From Dromiciops gliroides (taxonomy: Eukaryota; Chordata; Mammalia; Microbiotheria; Microbiotheriidae), in NCBI RefSeq assembly GCF_019393635.1, contig NC_057861.1, positions 91,928,827 to 91,992,826 on the forward strand: a stretch of 64,000 nucleotides of DNA. The letters run 5' to 3'. Shown one piece after another: positions 33,690 through 44,058 of the stretch. Below the pieces are notes generated by a model. It did no database searches. It was not told the DNA's origin and saw nothing but the letters and a program-made list of their open reading frames with translations. Position numbers and translations under genes: made by a program. Every line of letters starts with the position of its first letter. The stretch's first letter is position 1.

Positions 33690-34190
33690 GAAAAACAGGA
33701 AATCAATAGGTAAAGCTCAGTGGCAAAGACATATTTTAATGATAATAAAAAATAACTGCCAAACAACTCTTTCCATTTGTTAGTATTTATTTATTGGTAT
33801 TTTGCCTTAGGAACTAATATTTTCTTTTTAATTTCATTTGTAACCCAGGGATAATTTTGTTTTTGCAGTCAAGATACCTGTATATTGCAGAACTGGCATC
33901 TTTGGTCTTCCTCTAGGGTGAGTGGAATGGTTTTGTATGTGTTTATTGTTATTGTCATTATTGTAATGACTATTATAATTTCATAATACTAGCTGTCTTA
34001 CACGATATGCATATGCCAATTCACAGTATGTGATAGATTTTTCACCATTGGTGAAATGTTTCCAAATTGAAACTCAAGGAAAATATTTAGGGGAGGATAG
34101 GCTAGTCCCAAGTGCTGGAGGGAAATCTTTGGGGGAGAATGGACTAGACCTGAATGCTATTATTTAAAGAGAAATATAGATTGGAAAGTA
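33690..34190. other. No recognised feature
   Basis: AT-rich sequence. A duplicated phrase of the form 'gggggagaat/gggaggatag ... tagaccct/tagtccc' near 34090-34150 suggests a short internal repeat, but I recognise nothing further. Confidence 0.35.
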
Positions 34191-34420
34191 TATACTCACA
34201 AAGTTACAGAACAGGATTGAAAGGGACCCTAGAAGACAGCTAATGTAACATTTAGAGGAACAGATATTACCTCTATGACCTACCTAATAAGAGGACATCC
34301 AGCCTTTATGGAGAAGATGAGGAGGATCTATAGAAGGGATAGCATTCAATAAGTATTGTGTTTAATGACCTTTAAGATCCTTTCAAACTCTGAAATTCTG
34401 TGATTTCTCTGATCCCTGAA
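34190..34420. mobile_element. MIR/L3-like fragment, weak
   Basis: The start 'acaggattgaaagggaccct' resembles the left edge of an inverted MIR-type element. The end 'taagatcctttcaaactctg' resembles the tail of a L3/MIR-like element. Order and strand are unclear. Confidence 0.35.
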
Positions 34421-34694
34421 AAGTGGCTCCTATAATTTCTGGTGAAGATATCTTGGTATGAGAAATCCCAAGGCAAAGCAGTCTATTTTTGTATTAATTC
34501 AATTTGATTATTTTTATTGAATTCAATTCAAAAATCATTTTAAACATATATTATGAATCAGGCTCTGTGTTAGGAGATGAAAATACAAATACAAAAATGG
34601 AAATACTTCTGGTGTTCATAGAATTCATTTTGTACTGGTTGAAAAGAAGTATTAGAAAAGTTTTCTCTTTAGTTGAATGAGGCAAAATCAAAGT

Positions 34695-34811
34695 CTCTCT
34701 CTCTCTGTAACTGTCTTTCTCTCTCATACACACATAACCATACATTACTGCCACACCCTCTCTTTCTTTCTCTGTTTCTGTCTCTCCTTCCCTCCCTTCC
34801 TGATTCCCCCC

Positions 34812-34860
<49 letters not shown>
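34695..34860. repeat. TC-rich tract followed by (CA)n microsatellite
   Basis: Pyrimidine-rich CTCT/TTTC sequence (34695-34800), then about 24 CA units at 34813-34860. Confidence 0.95.
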
Positions 34861-34862
<2 letters not shown>

Positions 34863-34929
34863 CCTATGGGACTGTATAAAACAAGACTGCTTTTGCTTCC
34901 ACATGACAACCTTTCATAACATTTAGATA

Positions 34930-36300
34930 CTTTGTTCCCTGTACAGTTGTGAGAGCAATAAGCTTGGGGCAGAGGACAACAGATGGTGTGGTGAACCAGA
35001 TATGATTAATGAGTACAGAGACAGAGGAACTCAGGTGAGGCTATGCAACATAGATGGCCATCAGAGATTCAACCCAGATCAGTAAGTACTTAAATGTCTG
35101 CCTTTAGTACTACTGGGGCTTGGTCAGAATGGTCTAATCTTTGTTAGAGTTTTTTTGCAGTATATGAAGCAATTGGGCAAGTAGGTGAGACATATGACAG
35201 TGCTGTAGACTACATGTTACAGTATGCATATACTGTGACTCTTTTGGTATTGTATGTATGTAGTTTATTGAACAGAGGGAAACATGTACAAAAAAGTGTT
35301 CATATTTTGAGTCCTCTCCCTCCTCTAACCAACTCCTGAAATTCATCCCTCTTACCCTTATACATCCCTTTGGGTAGTGGGGAAATAGACCCAATCCACT
35401 CGAGCACACATGTATCACAGGCAGGAATAAGGAAGTTGTGATTTCAACCCCTCTTAGGATTAGGGATAAAACCAAAATGAATTCAAGAGAAGTATGGATG
35501 GAAAAGGTTGTCTTATACTCCATTTTAATATCCAGGAAGATTTTCAATAAATGACAATTCATGCCTCTCCCACACCCAACTCCACTGCGCTGCTATCTAC
35601 TTAAAACCATGGCCACCATGGATTTAAGGAGTGCTCAATTCTTCCTCATTTAATGTGTTTCTGACCACCCTCAGATCAAATCTCAGGCTATGGAAGTCTT
35701 GGAAAACAGGAGCTGATATAATACAACTTCCTGAAACAGAAATCTTAGACCATTACCATTGGTGCCTTGCTGCCCCTGCCCTATGTGAGAATCTAGAAAT
35801 CTCTCATAAGAGCTGAAGAATAAAAGAAAGAACTCTGAGAACTGCATACATACACAAAGCTTTTATCTGTTCCCCATGTTTCTCAATTCTGTTTCCCCTG
35901 AGTCCCTTAAGCTCCCAAGAAATGGAATCTGTTTCTGCTGAAACTCTCCTACACAGATAAGGCTCTGAAGAACTTGTAGCTGCTCAGCTATGTTGGTCTA
36001 GGATTTGCCTTAATCCCCTATCTGGGGATGGTGTCTATGGCACTATATACTGTATCTATGGGAGGTTGTTAGTTAGCAGCTTTGGGGATTCTCTGTTTCT
36101 GTCACAGTCATTTGTGGTCCACAGGTGAGTAATCTCCTACTTGGGAACCAGGGCATGGAGTGAATTCAAGAGAAAATCTGAGCTGGGATAACATAACTAG
36201 CAAACAGAATCTCAGATCTATGCAGTAGATATTTCTTATCTAAATCTTGTATATCATTACTGGGAAAGACAGATTAATGACAGATATTTTTGTTAAAGCA
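34930..36300. other. Longest stretch without a repeat I can name
   Basis: About 1.4 kb with no L1, L2, SINE or long microsatellite that I recognise. It has slightly more balanced composition than its neighbours. It holds a double Kozak-like ATG (35611 and 35620) followed by only about a dozen codons, and a CAGGTGAGTAA donor-like word near 36122. Neither is enough to call a gene. Confidence 0.4.
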
Positions 36301-36339
36301 AACAATGCACATAGGAAAGCAAATACATAATAAATAGAG

Positions 36340-36388
36340 ACATAGGTAGACAGACAGAGACAGACAGACAGACAAAGAGAGAGAGATA
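36340..36388. repeat. CAGA/GACA-rich simple repeat
   Basis: Short run of AGACAG and AGAGAG units. Confidence 0.8.
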
Positions 36389-36414
36389 GTTATGTTCCCT
36401 TTTTTCCTCTAATA

Positions 36415-37098
36415 CTGCCACTACTCTAGTGCAGGCTCTTATCACCTCATGCCTGGACTATATTAACAATCTGCTAGTGGGTCGATTTGCATCATCGCTC
36501 CCTACTCTAATCCATCCTCCATTCAATCACTGGAATTATTTTTCTTAAAGCACAGATGTTATCATATAACCCACAACCTGCTCCTGCTCCATAAACTCTA
36601 AGGGGTTCCCATTGCCTCCAGGATCAAATATAAAATGCTTTGATCAGCATGCAAAGCCCTTCATAATCTAGCCCTGTACTGTCTTTTCAGCCCCATACTA
36701 TCTTTCCAGTCTTCTTGCACCTTCCTCCCCAAAATGTATTCTTTAATCTAGCCTCCTAGTTGTTCCATGGACTAAACACTCCATCTCTGGCTCTAAGAAT
36801 TTTCTCTATCTCCCATGCCTGGAAAGTTCTCTCTCTTCCTCTGTACCTATTGACCTATCTGACTTAACCTTTACATCCCAAATAAAATGCCATCTTTTAT
36901 TGGAAATCTTCCCCAATTCTTCTTAATCCTAGGACCCTCCCTCTGTTTATTTATCCTGTGTATATCATGTTCTGTATATATTTCTTTACATGTTGTCTCC
37001 CTCATTACAATGTAAACTTCTTCATGGCAAAAAACTGTTTTCTTTTTGTATCCTGGGTCTTAGGCACTTAACAAATTTTTATTGATTGACTGATTAAT
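36415..37098 (+). mobile_element. L2 3' end, about 680 bp
   Basis: It reads in order as the L2 C-terminus and 3' UTR: 'cacctcatgcctggactata', 'attgcctccaggatcaaata', 'aagcccttcataatctagcc', 'ctcccatgcctggaaagttc', 'tttatttatcctgtgtatat', and an end 'tttattgattgactgatta'. This is the best preserved L2 in the window. Confidence 0.88.
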
Positions 37099-37099
37099 G

Positions 37100-37375
37100 G
37101 GCAGTTAGATGGCACAGTAGAGTACTAAGTCTGGAAATAGAAAGACCTGAGTTCAAAACTGGCTTCAGAAACTTATTAGCTATATGACTCAGGGCAAATA
37201 GGGCAAATTACTTAAACTTAATTTGCCTCATTTTCCTCAACTATCAAATGGGAATAATAATAGCATCTATCTCAAGTTGTAGTAAGGATCAAATTATAAA
37301 AAAAAAAATGTGTAAATGTAAAGTACTTCACATAATGCCTGGCATAATAGGTACTATATACATGCCAGCTCTGAA
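37100..37375 (+). mobile_element. MIR-like SINE
   Basis: Head 'gcagttagatggcacagtag', CORE 'tagctatatgactcagggca' with a short duplication 'agggcaaat', then 'aataatagcatctatctcaa' and the tail 'aatgcctggcataataggta'. Confidence 0.75.
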
Positions 37376-37384
37376 AACAACAAC

Positions 37385-37500
37385 TATTTATTGTTATTAT
37401 TAACTATTATTATTATTATTATTATTATGCTATTTTGCTGTTATGTATTATTTTTATTATAAATAGATTATTATTTTTATAGATTGTATGCACATAATAT
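37385..37500. repeat. ATT-rich tract
   Basis: Repeated TTATTA units, densest at 37395-37428. Confidence 0.85.
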
Positions 37501-37504
37501 TTAC

Positions 37505-37620
37505 TATAACAGGCACAGTGAAAAGTTCTTTACAAATGTTATCTAATTTGATCTTTACAACAACCCTGGGAAGTAGGGTGCTATTATTATCCCCATTTTA
37601 CAGTTGAGGAAAATCAAGCA
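37505..37620 (-). mobile_element. MIR-family fragment
   Basis: The plus strand reads 'acaggcacagtgaaaag', 'gatctttacaacaaccctgg' and 'atccccattttacagttgag', an inverted MIR-type 3' half. Confidence 0.7.
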
Positions 37621-37633
37621 AATAAAGAAACAA

Positions 37634-38115
37634 AAAGAAAAACACCTATTTGTACAAAAATATTTATAGCAGCTCTTTTGTGGTGGCTAAGAATTGGAAA
37701 TCAAAGGAATGCCCATCAATTGGGGAATGCCTAAACAAGCTCTGGTATATGATGGTGATGGAATATTATTGTGCTATAAGAAATGACAAGCAGAACAATT
37801 TCAGAAAGGCCTGGAAAGACTTATAGGAACTGATGTGTGGTAAAGTGAGCAGAACTAGGACAATGTTGTGACAGCAATATTGTTTGATGAAAAACTGTGA
37901 ATGACTTAACTATTCTCAGCAATACAATGATCCAAGACAATCCCAAAGGACTAATGATGAAGCATACTATCCACCTTCAAAGAAAGAACCAATATTGATT
38001 GAACATAGACTGAAGCATGCTGATTTTTCACTTTCTTTTATTCAAGTTTTCTTATACAAGATGACTAATACAGTAATGTTTTACAAAATTGCACACGTGA
38101 AATATAAATAAATAA
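37634..38115 (+). mobile_element. L1 3' fragment, old subfamily
   Basis: It holds 'caaaaatatttatagcagct', 'aattggaaatcaaaggaatg', 'ggtggctaagaattgg' and 'cagaactaggacaatgttg', then 3'-UTR text 'aagatgactaatacagtaat'. It is a 5'-truncated, diverged copy ending in an A-rich tail with AAAT units. Confidence 0.8.
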
Positions 38116-38169
38116 ATGGACAAATGGATGGGTGGGTGAGTGGGTGGGTGTATGGATGGAGGATGGATG

Positions 38170-38225
<56 letters not shown>

Positions 38226-38233
38226 GAGAGAGA
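38116..38233. repeat. GGAT/GGGT tract followed by (GA)n
   Basis: Degenerate GGATGGGT units (38116-38173), then about 28 GA units with one GG break. Confidence 0.95.
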
Positions 38234-38335
38234 AGGAAAATGGAGTTTAATTGATTTGCCCTGAGTAAAACAGATTTTGAATTCAGGTCTTTCTTTTTCC
38301 AGATCCAGTTCTCTAATATTATTCTTTTTATTACA

Positions 38336-38576
38336 GATAGATGGTGCTAGGTGGCACAGTGGATAGAGTGTCACACCTGTATTCAGGAGAACTCATTTTC
38401 CTGAGTTTAAATTCAGGCTCAGAAACTTGCTAGATGTTACTATTTTCCTCATTTCCTTATCTGTAAAATGACCTGGAAAAAGAAATGGCAAACCATTCCA
38501 GTATCTTTACCAAGAAACTTCCAAATGAAGTCACAAACAGTCAGATATGACTGAAAAATGACTGAACAACAACAAA
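38336..38576 (+). mobile_element. MAR1-like SINE with Bov-B/RTE-type tail
   Basis: Head 'gctaggtggcacagtggata', then 'tttccttatctgtaaaatga', 'gaaatggcaaaccattccag', 'atctttaccaagaaacttcc' and the tail 'agtcagatatgactgaaaaa' ending in AAC units. This is a clear MAR1 outline. Confidence 0.85.
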
Positions 38577-38619
38577 AGTAGGTAGACAGATAATGGTTGC
38601 AACATGCTTAATCTATGAC

Positions 38620-38960
38620 CATGTCTGTCTCCTTAGATCTTGACTTTGACATACTTAAACCTGTAAAACACTTGTTTAATCACTGGACATCACTCTGCTT
38701 CAGATTTTTTATCTATAAAATAATGGTAATAATACTTCACTATCTACTTGGTAGGTTTGTCGAGAGGGGGAAAAAAACTTTGTAATGAATGAATAATATA
38801 AATGTCACTCTGGCATAATTCACAGATTAGCCTCAGACAGGAAGACCTAAGTTAAAGTCTTACCTTTTGAACATACCCCAAGCAATTCATTCAATATTTC
38901 AGAGTTCTTTTCTGGCTCTTTAAAGATATTAAGTTGCAAAACAGTTGCCATATCCCCTGG
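38620..38960 (+). mobile_element. MIR-family fragments, very diverged
   Basis: 'cttcagattttttatctata' with 'taatggtaataatacttcac' (38620-38800) and 'caggaagacctaagttaaag' (38840-38860) resemble MIR text. Boundaries are uncertain and two copies may overlap. Confidence 0.45.
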
Positions 38961-39072
38961 CACAAGAAGTTTCTTTAATAGAACTCCTATACTGATGAAA
39001 TGATTTGATGATATGTCCAGGCATATATTTATATTTGCATGTTATCATTAATTCTACTTGAATCCAAGTGAT

Positions 39073-39075
<3 letters not shown>

Positions 39076-39166
<91 letters not shown>
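39076..39166. repeat. (GA)n microsatellite, 91 bp
   Basis: About 45 uninterrupted GA units, the longest perfect dinucleotide run in the window. It adjoins the end of an unnamed repeat. Confidence 0.98.
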
Positions 39167-39169
<3 letters not shown>

Positions 39170-39402
39170 GGTCCAATCTATAACATAGCAAGCATCCCAT
39201 TACACTATATCTGACAAATCAGTCTGGGCCATTGCCAATCATCTTGACTTTTGTCTTGTCAATAAGCTCCAATGACATTGAAAGAGAAAGTGAAGCTGAT
39301 GACTTTGCACAGCTAGGGCTCATGAAAATACAATTCCAGTGCAAGTTGAGACATCACCCTCGTGATGTCATTGGTCTTCAAGAACAAAGGAACAACAAAT
39401 GA
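39167..39402 (-). repeat. Unnamed interspersed repeat, head segment copy 2
   Basis: The minus strand reads 'ttgttgttcctttgttcttg', 'gaccaatgacatcacgaggg', 'gctgtgcaaagtcatcagct' and 'gattggcaatggcccagact', parallel to the copies at 30205 and 44414. Confidence 0.65.
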
Positions 39403-39424
39403 CCATCCAGACTTTTCTTGATGA

Positions 39425-40300
39425 CCTTCGGTGATATAGAATCCAATGTTTCCTAAGACACCCCATGCCACTTTTTGAGTACTAATTGTTAGGAAATTTT
39501 TGTTTGATTATTTTCTTTTTCTTTTTGAATAAACCTACAATTACCTGTTAGGAACTTTGATCTATTGTTCCTAGTTCTGCCCTCTGGGTATAAGCAGAAC
39601 AGATTAATCTCTCTACCACCTGAGAGTACTTCAAATACCTGAAGCTAGTGATCTTGTCTTTTCTTCCCTAGGTTAAACATCCCTAGTTGCTTTGGCCAGA
39701 TGATTTTCATGCCCTTTGACATCCTAGCTCCAATTCTGCGGACACTCTCCAATTAATGAATGTCCTTCCTAAAATGTGGATCCCAGAACTGTATACACTA
39801 TTCTAGGGAGGTTCTGACCAAATCAGAAAAGACACTATCACCTCCCTACAAATGTACACTGTACTGCTATTTATGTGAAGCTTAATAGCACATTGGCTTT
39901 CTTGGATGCTATATCAGGCTGCTTAATTATATTGACTTTGTAGTCCCCTAAAATCTCCAGATTTCCTTCCAATGGATAGCGATACATTCACACCCAATTA
40001 TTTTATTTGTTATGATGATAAAACCCTTATGTATAAGATTTTATGTTTATCCCTATTAAAATCTATACTAGGGGCAGCTAGGTGGCACAGTGGATAGAGC
40101 ACTGGCCCTGGAGTCAGGAGTACTTGAGTTCAAATCTGGCCTCAGACACTTAACACTTACTAGCTGTGTGACCCTGGGCAAGTCACTTAACCCCAATTGC
40201 CTCACTAAAAAAAAATCTATACTATATGATTCTGATCCATACTGTATCTTGTCAAAGGTTTTGTGGACACTGACTCTATAGTACAATGTGTTAATGTCTA
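39425..40300 (-). mobile_element. L3/CR1-clade LINE 3' part, split by a SINE
   Basis: The plus strand reads 'ccctaggttaaacatcccta', 'acactctccaattaatgaat', 'gtccttcctaaaatgtggat', 'cagaactgtatacactattc' and 'tttcttggatgctatatcag', then after the SINE 'gatccatactgtatcttgtc'. This is the order of the reverse complement of CR1/L3 LINE 3' sequence. The SINE at 40071-40211 lies within it. Confidence 0.75.
40071..40211 (+). mobile_element. WSINE1-like SINE in L3/CR1
   Basis: A near-complete copy: 'ggggcagctaggtggcacag', 'ctagctgtgtgaccctgggc' and 'ccccaattgcctcac', then an A tail. The 13-bp duplication aaaatctatacta lies at 40058-40070 and 40212-40224. Confidence 0.96.
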
Positions 40301-40447
40301 CTTAGACTTTTGGAGAATGAAATTATTAAAGCAAATTAAGACTATATTAATTTGGATTTCAACAGGAACTCTGGAGGTTGTGAGTATGAGCAGAGGCTTT
40401 GGGGAATCTAATGTCCTGGCTGTGAAGAGTGTTGTTCTGAGTATTTA

Positions 40448-40770
40448 AATCAATAATCACTTATTAAGCATCACTCTGGGCCTTGCACTGTGCTAATCAC
40501 TAGAGGTCCAAAGAGAGGCACAAACAGCCCTTGTTCTCAAGGAATTCACATTCTAATAGGGAAGAAGACATATAAATATCTAGTTCCCCACAAGAAACAT
40601 AGGAAGTAGATGGAAGGCAATTGAGAAGGGAAGTCACTTGCACCTGGTGGGGGAGGATTAGCATCCTACTTAAGCTCTTAAAGGACTAGAACTAATTCTT
40701 GAAAGAATCCAGGAAAACTACCCAATTATACAAGCCATTTCCTGCTAGTTCCCATCCTTCAATGAGGATG
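40448..40770 (-). mobile_element. L2 3' end
   Basis: The plus strand reads 'gggccttgcactgtgctaat', 'gttctcaaggaattcacatt' and 'gaactaattcttgaaagaat', an inverted L2 tail and adjacent 3' UTR. Confidence 0.7.
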
Positions 40771-40779
40771 GAATCAGAT

Positions 40780-41438
40780 AAGTTCTAGAGGCAAGGAGAG
40801 TTAGAAATGAACAGTACCAATACTATATAAATGATGCTAAGGGAGACAGACAAAGTAACTTGGTTCTAACAATCAAATGTTGGCACTATTATTTGCTGAG
40901 AAATCAATGCTCTATTGTTTGAATATTTATGTGACTGATTACTTTGGATTCTAGTTCTCTGGTGGGAATACAACAGTGTCTTGCCAAACGCTCTGCAATT
41001 CTGCACATCAGCTGAAGAAGGGGAATAGTTCAATCATTATAAAATGTCTCTTGCTATACACATGAAATGTTTGGGTAGAGATGAAGGATTAGATGGTGTA
41101 CAGGCCATGAAATCCTGTAAAAGCCTATATATTGAAGTGTAGTGTCTAAAAGACTGTGAAGGATTTGAAATTGATGATATCACTTCAGTTTTATTGGGGG
41201 AAAAAAGTCAGCATATTTTTTCCTAGATGGAAGTGTGAACAGTTAATCAGGCAAGGCATCATGTTCTGTCAGCATCCTAAAAACATTGGCAGAATTTCTT
41301 CTTTAGTACAGTTCTGGGTCTTCCCAGTTTAACATTCACTTTTTTTACTTTAGTTCATTGTGCTCCTGAAAGTTAGAAACAAACCTTTTCAATACAATTT
41401 CAAGATTTCTTCACTTTTGTATTATGTGGTTTGCTAAC
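40780..41438. other. No recognised feature
   Basis: AT-rich sequence between an L2 and a SINE. No convincing gene or repeat is visible. Confidence 0.4.
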
Positions 41439-41598
41439 CCTTTTTTTTTTTTTTTTTAGTGAGGCAATTGGGGTTAAGTGACTTGCCCAGGGTCACACAG
41501 CTAGTAAGTATTAAGTGTCTGAGGCCATATTTGAACTCAGGTACTCCTGACCCTGACTCCAGGGCTGGTGCTCTATCCACTGTGTATCTAGCTGCCCC
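41439..41598 (-). mobile_element. WSINE1-like SINE
   Basis: Inverted SINE with a T18-class tail and a small duplication 'gaccctgactcc'. The flanks ggtttgctaac (41428-41438) and ggtttactagc (41599-41609) form an imperfect duplication. Confidence 0.92.
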
Positions 41599-41619
41599 GG
41601 TTTACTAGCTCTTAGAGTT

Positions 41620-41710
41620 CACACATACATACACACAGATATGTGTGTATGTAGTGATGTTTTTATATGTGTACATGTATATGCATGTACATATATATAC
41701 ATATAAATAC
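41620..41710. repeat. ACATAC/TATG-rich degenerate microsatellite
   Basis: Imperfect ACAC, TGTG and TACA units. Confidence 0.8.
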
Positions 41711-42017
41711 AATCTTTATTAAACATTTTTATCTAAAGTTTTGAGTTCCCAATTCTATCTCTCCTTCATTCCCTTCTCCCCTTCCTGAGGTGATAATCAA
41801 TCAGATATGTTATACATGTGCATTTATGTACATTTCCATATTAGTCATTTTGTATAAGAAGACTTGAATAGAAGAAAATTTAAGAGTGAAAAATAGCATT
41901 CTTCAGTCTGTGTTCAATTCATCATCATTAGTCCTTTGGGCTTGTCTTGAACCATTATATTGCTGAAAATAGCTATCATTCATAGTTCTTCATTGAACAA
42001 TATTGCTGTTACTTACT
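41705..42017 (-). mobile_element. L1 3'-UTR fragment
   Basis: The plus strand reads 'aaagttttgagttcccaatt', 'ataatcaatcagatatgtta', 'catttccatattagtcattt' and 'cattgaacaatattgctgtt', an inverted L1 3' end. Confidence 0.75.
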
Positions 42018-42025
42018 AGTTTATT

Positions 42026-42185
42026 TATTTATTTATTTTTGTATTTTTGCAGGGCAATGAGGGTTAAGTGACTTGCCCAGGGTCACACAGCTAGTAAGTG
42101 TCAAGTATCTGAGGTCTGATTTGAACTCAGATTCTCCTGAATCCAGGGCCTGTGCCTTATCCACTGTGCCACCTAGCTGCCCCTC
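42026..42185 (-). mobile_element. WSINE1-like SINE
   Basis: Inverted SINE ending 'gccacctagctgcccc', with an ATTT-type tail. The flanking agtttatt at 42018-42025 and 42192-42199 may be the duplication, although 'tctctatg' before the right copy is unexplained. Confidence 0.88.
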
Positions 42186-42189
42186 TCTA

Positions 42190-42750
42190 TGAGTTTATTC
42201 ATGGCCACTGAAGCTACACTCTTTAGGGTATTTGTCACTCTTGTTACTTTGTCTGGCTCAGGGCCTTCCCATGTACTCTTGTCTATTCAATCCAAGTCTC
42301 TCAGGATTGTTTTCCTAGGGCACATGGCTCATGTCCAGAAAAAATGCTAGTTTAGGGGTCTATGGTATCTCTCTATGACAGGGGGCATGGCCTGCATCAT
42401 ACGTATAGATGAAATGGGGTTCCTGAATTTAATTGTGACATGCAGTATAGAAATGTCTCTTTTTATTAGAAGAACTTTTATCTCTTAAAGTGATTCCTCA
42501 TGCTCAGAGATTGGACAAGTATGAAATTCTCAGAAATGACTCCTCACTGTCAATTCCTTAGGAGTGTCTCTGGCTAGAGATGAAAAATTTCCCAAGTGGA
42601 TTCAGCTATCTTAGTATCAATGGGCTTAATTGTACAATCCCCTGATCCTTTCACTTTACTGCCAAATGTTCTTATTCTTAGTGTTTGCTCCTAATTTTAG
42701 AAAACCTTAATTCTTTTCAACTACAAAAGCATCAGAGTAGTATTCAATTA
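42190..42750. other. No recognised feature
   Basis: About 560 bp without a repeat I can name. The CTC(A)/GGGA composition is more even than that of the flanks. Confidence 0.4.
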
Positions 42751-42769
42751 TCCTAATTCCCATCTTTTT

Positions 42770-42829
42770 AAAAATAAAAGTATTTTATTATTTTCCAGTT
42801 ACATGTAGAGATAGTTTTCAACATATGTT
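42770..42829 (-). mobile_element. Minute L1 3'-end insertion, 60 bp, with 16-bp duplication
   Basis: The insert is only the last 60 bp of an inverted L1 ('aaaagtattttattattttc', 'agagatagttttcaacata'). The perfect duplication taattcccatcttttt lies at 42754-42769 and 42830-42845. Confidence 0.88.
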
Positions 42830-42963
42830 TAATTCCCATCTTTTTTAGAGATTACTTCACAAGTATGTACATTAATAATGTAATTAGGAAATATTCAGAA
42901 TTGTAGCAACAATGACCTATTGGATTGATATATTCAATACAATAGTATTGTGTCTGTGTCTGG

Positions 42964-42987
42964 GCATACATACATACATATATATAT

Positions 42988-43042
<55 letters not shown>

Positions 43043-43094
43043 ACATAATATATACGTATATATGCATATATACATAGATAACATAGATATATAG
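42964..43094. repeat. (TA)n / (CATA)n compound microsatellite
   Basis: CATA units (42964-43000), about 18 TA units, then CACA and TATG units. Confidence 0.95.
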
Positions 43095-43357
43095 TATTTC
43101 AGCAAAAGACTACTATTCCAAGTCATTAAACCCTGCTGCATGGGCAACAGCTTGTTTTCCAGTTGATCCGCCCAGGCCAGCGCCCTGGAGAGGACACTCC
43201 AGCTACTCCTCTGGGGTAGATACAACATGGGATGCGGCAATTACCGGTTATAAGTCACTCAGGAGCTGCGGCTCCTGTATCGGACTGCACAGCCACACTG
43301 TGGCCTGTGGCTTTTCAAGGCACTGATCCATGGTCGTCCGCAACTGGTGGAGGTCTA
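43095..43357. repeat. Unclassified GC-richer segment, probably an interspersed repeat
   Basis: It contains several CpGs ('tgatccgcccaggccagcgc', 'gatgcggcaattaccggtta', 'gagctgcggctcctgtatcg', 'catggtcgtccgcaactggt'), unlike the AT-rich DNA on both sides. It sits between TA- and CATA-type microsatellites. No long frame and no family that I can name with confidence. Its composition and microsatellite flanks suggest a transposed segment. Confidence 0.5.
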
Positions 43358-43398
43358 CATACATACATACATAATGATATATATAGTAGCATTTACAC

Positions 43399-43564
43399 TT
43401 AAAAAACATTTTTTTAAAAAATTTCTGGTGAGGTAATTGGGGTTAAGTGACTTGCCTAGGGTCACACAGCTAATAAGTGTTAAAGTGTCTGAGGCCATAT
43501 TTGAACTCAGGTCCTCCCGACTTCAGGGCTGGTGCTCTATCCACTGCGCCACCCAGCTGCCCCC
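43399..43564 (-). mobile_element. WSINE1-like SINE
   Basis: Inverted SINE with the perfect 12-bp duplication tagcatttacac at 43387-43398 and 43565-43576. Confidence 0.96.
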
Positions 43565-43759
43565 TAGCATTTACACGTTTAAGAAATATACTAACAAATT
43601 CAGCATTTGCATAATATTTTCATGTAGCCAAGTTTAGAGAAGCTTGTTTCACCACTATCTACAAAAAGGGAAAGAAGACAAAATTAATTTTTTTTAAAAT
43701 CAGAATATGACTTGGAAGAAACAAAATTGTGAATCTAAAGAGAATCTGCTTCTTATAAA

Positions 43760-43790
43760 AAAAAAAGAAAAGAAAAAAAAGAAAAGTGCC
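43760..43790. repeat. AAAAG-rich tract
   Basis: Short purine run of AAAAGAAA units. Confidence 0.8.
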
Positions 43791-44022
43791 TTCTAGAATG
43801 CAGAGTAAAATACCCTGTTTCTGAGACAGAATTAATAACAACACAACAACAACAAAACCCACCTGAAACTTTCTAATTCAAAGAAGTTTTCCACATTTTC
43901 CCACTCCTTTCCTAACGTAGCATCCATTCATGTGCAATGTAAGAAATGGAGCAAAGGAGATGGCCTTAGGATTCATCAACACCAAACAAAATCAATCTGG
44001 AAGGAAAAAATCCTTTCTGTAA

Positions 44023-44029
<7 letters not shown>

Positions 44030-44056
<27 letters not shown>
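44030..44056. repeat. (CA)n microsatellite
   Basis: About 13 CA units. Confidence 0.97.

Positions 44057-44058
<2 letters not shown>

Noticed and set aside
35134-35562. 142-codon minus-strand frame in the repeat-free stretch
   Set aside because: No recognisable domain or codon signature and no homolog visible by eye. Kept only as part of the region worth a conservation test.
35605-35665. Two Kozak-like ATGs (accATGgccaccATGg)
   Set aside because: The frame ends after about a dozen codons, and nothing downstream looks spliced or coding.
36090-36135. Possible tiny exon with acceptor-like tract and GTGAGT donor
   Set aside because: Pyrimidine tract plus CAG and GTGAGT words are frequent by chance. 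There is no coding frame or conservation evidence.
40071-40211. tRNA-like heads of the SINEs as possible tRNA genes
   Set aside because: They have tRNA-derived promoter-like text, but no intact cloverleaf or anticodon arm was seen, and the CORE region and duplications identify them as SINEs.
43095-43357. CpG island promoter
   Set aside because: It is only about 260 bp long with modest CpG content, and no transcript-like sequence follows. It is treated as an unclassified repeat-like segment.
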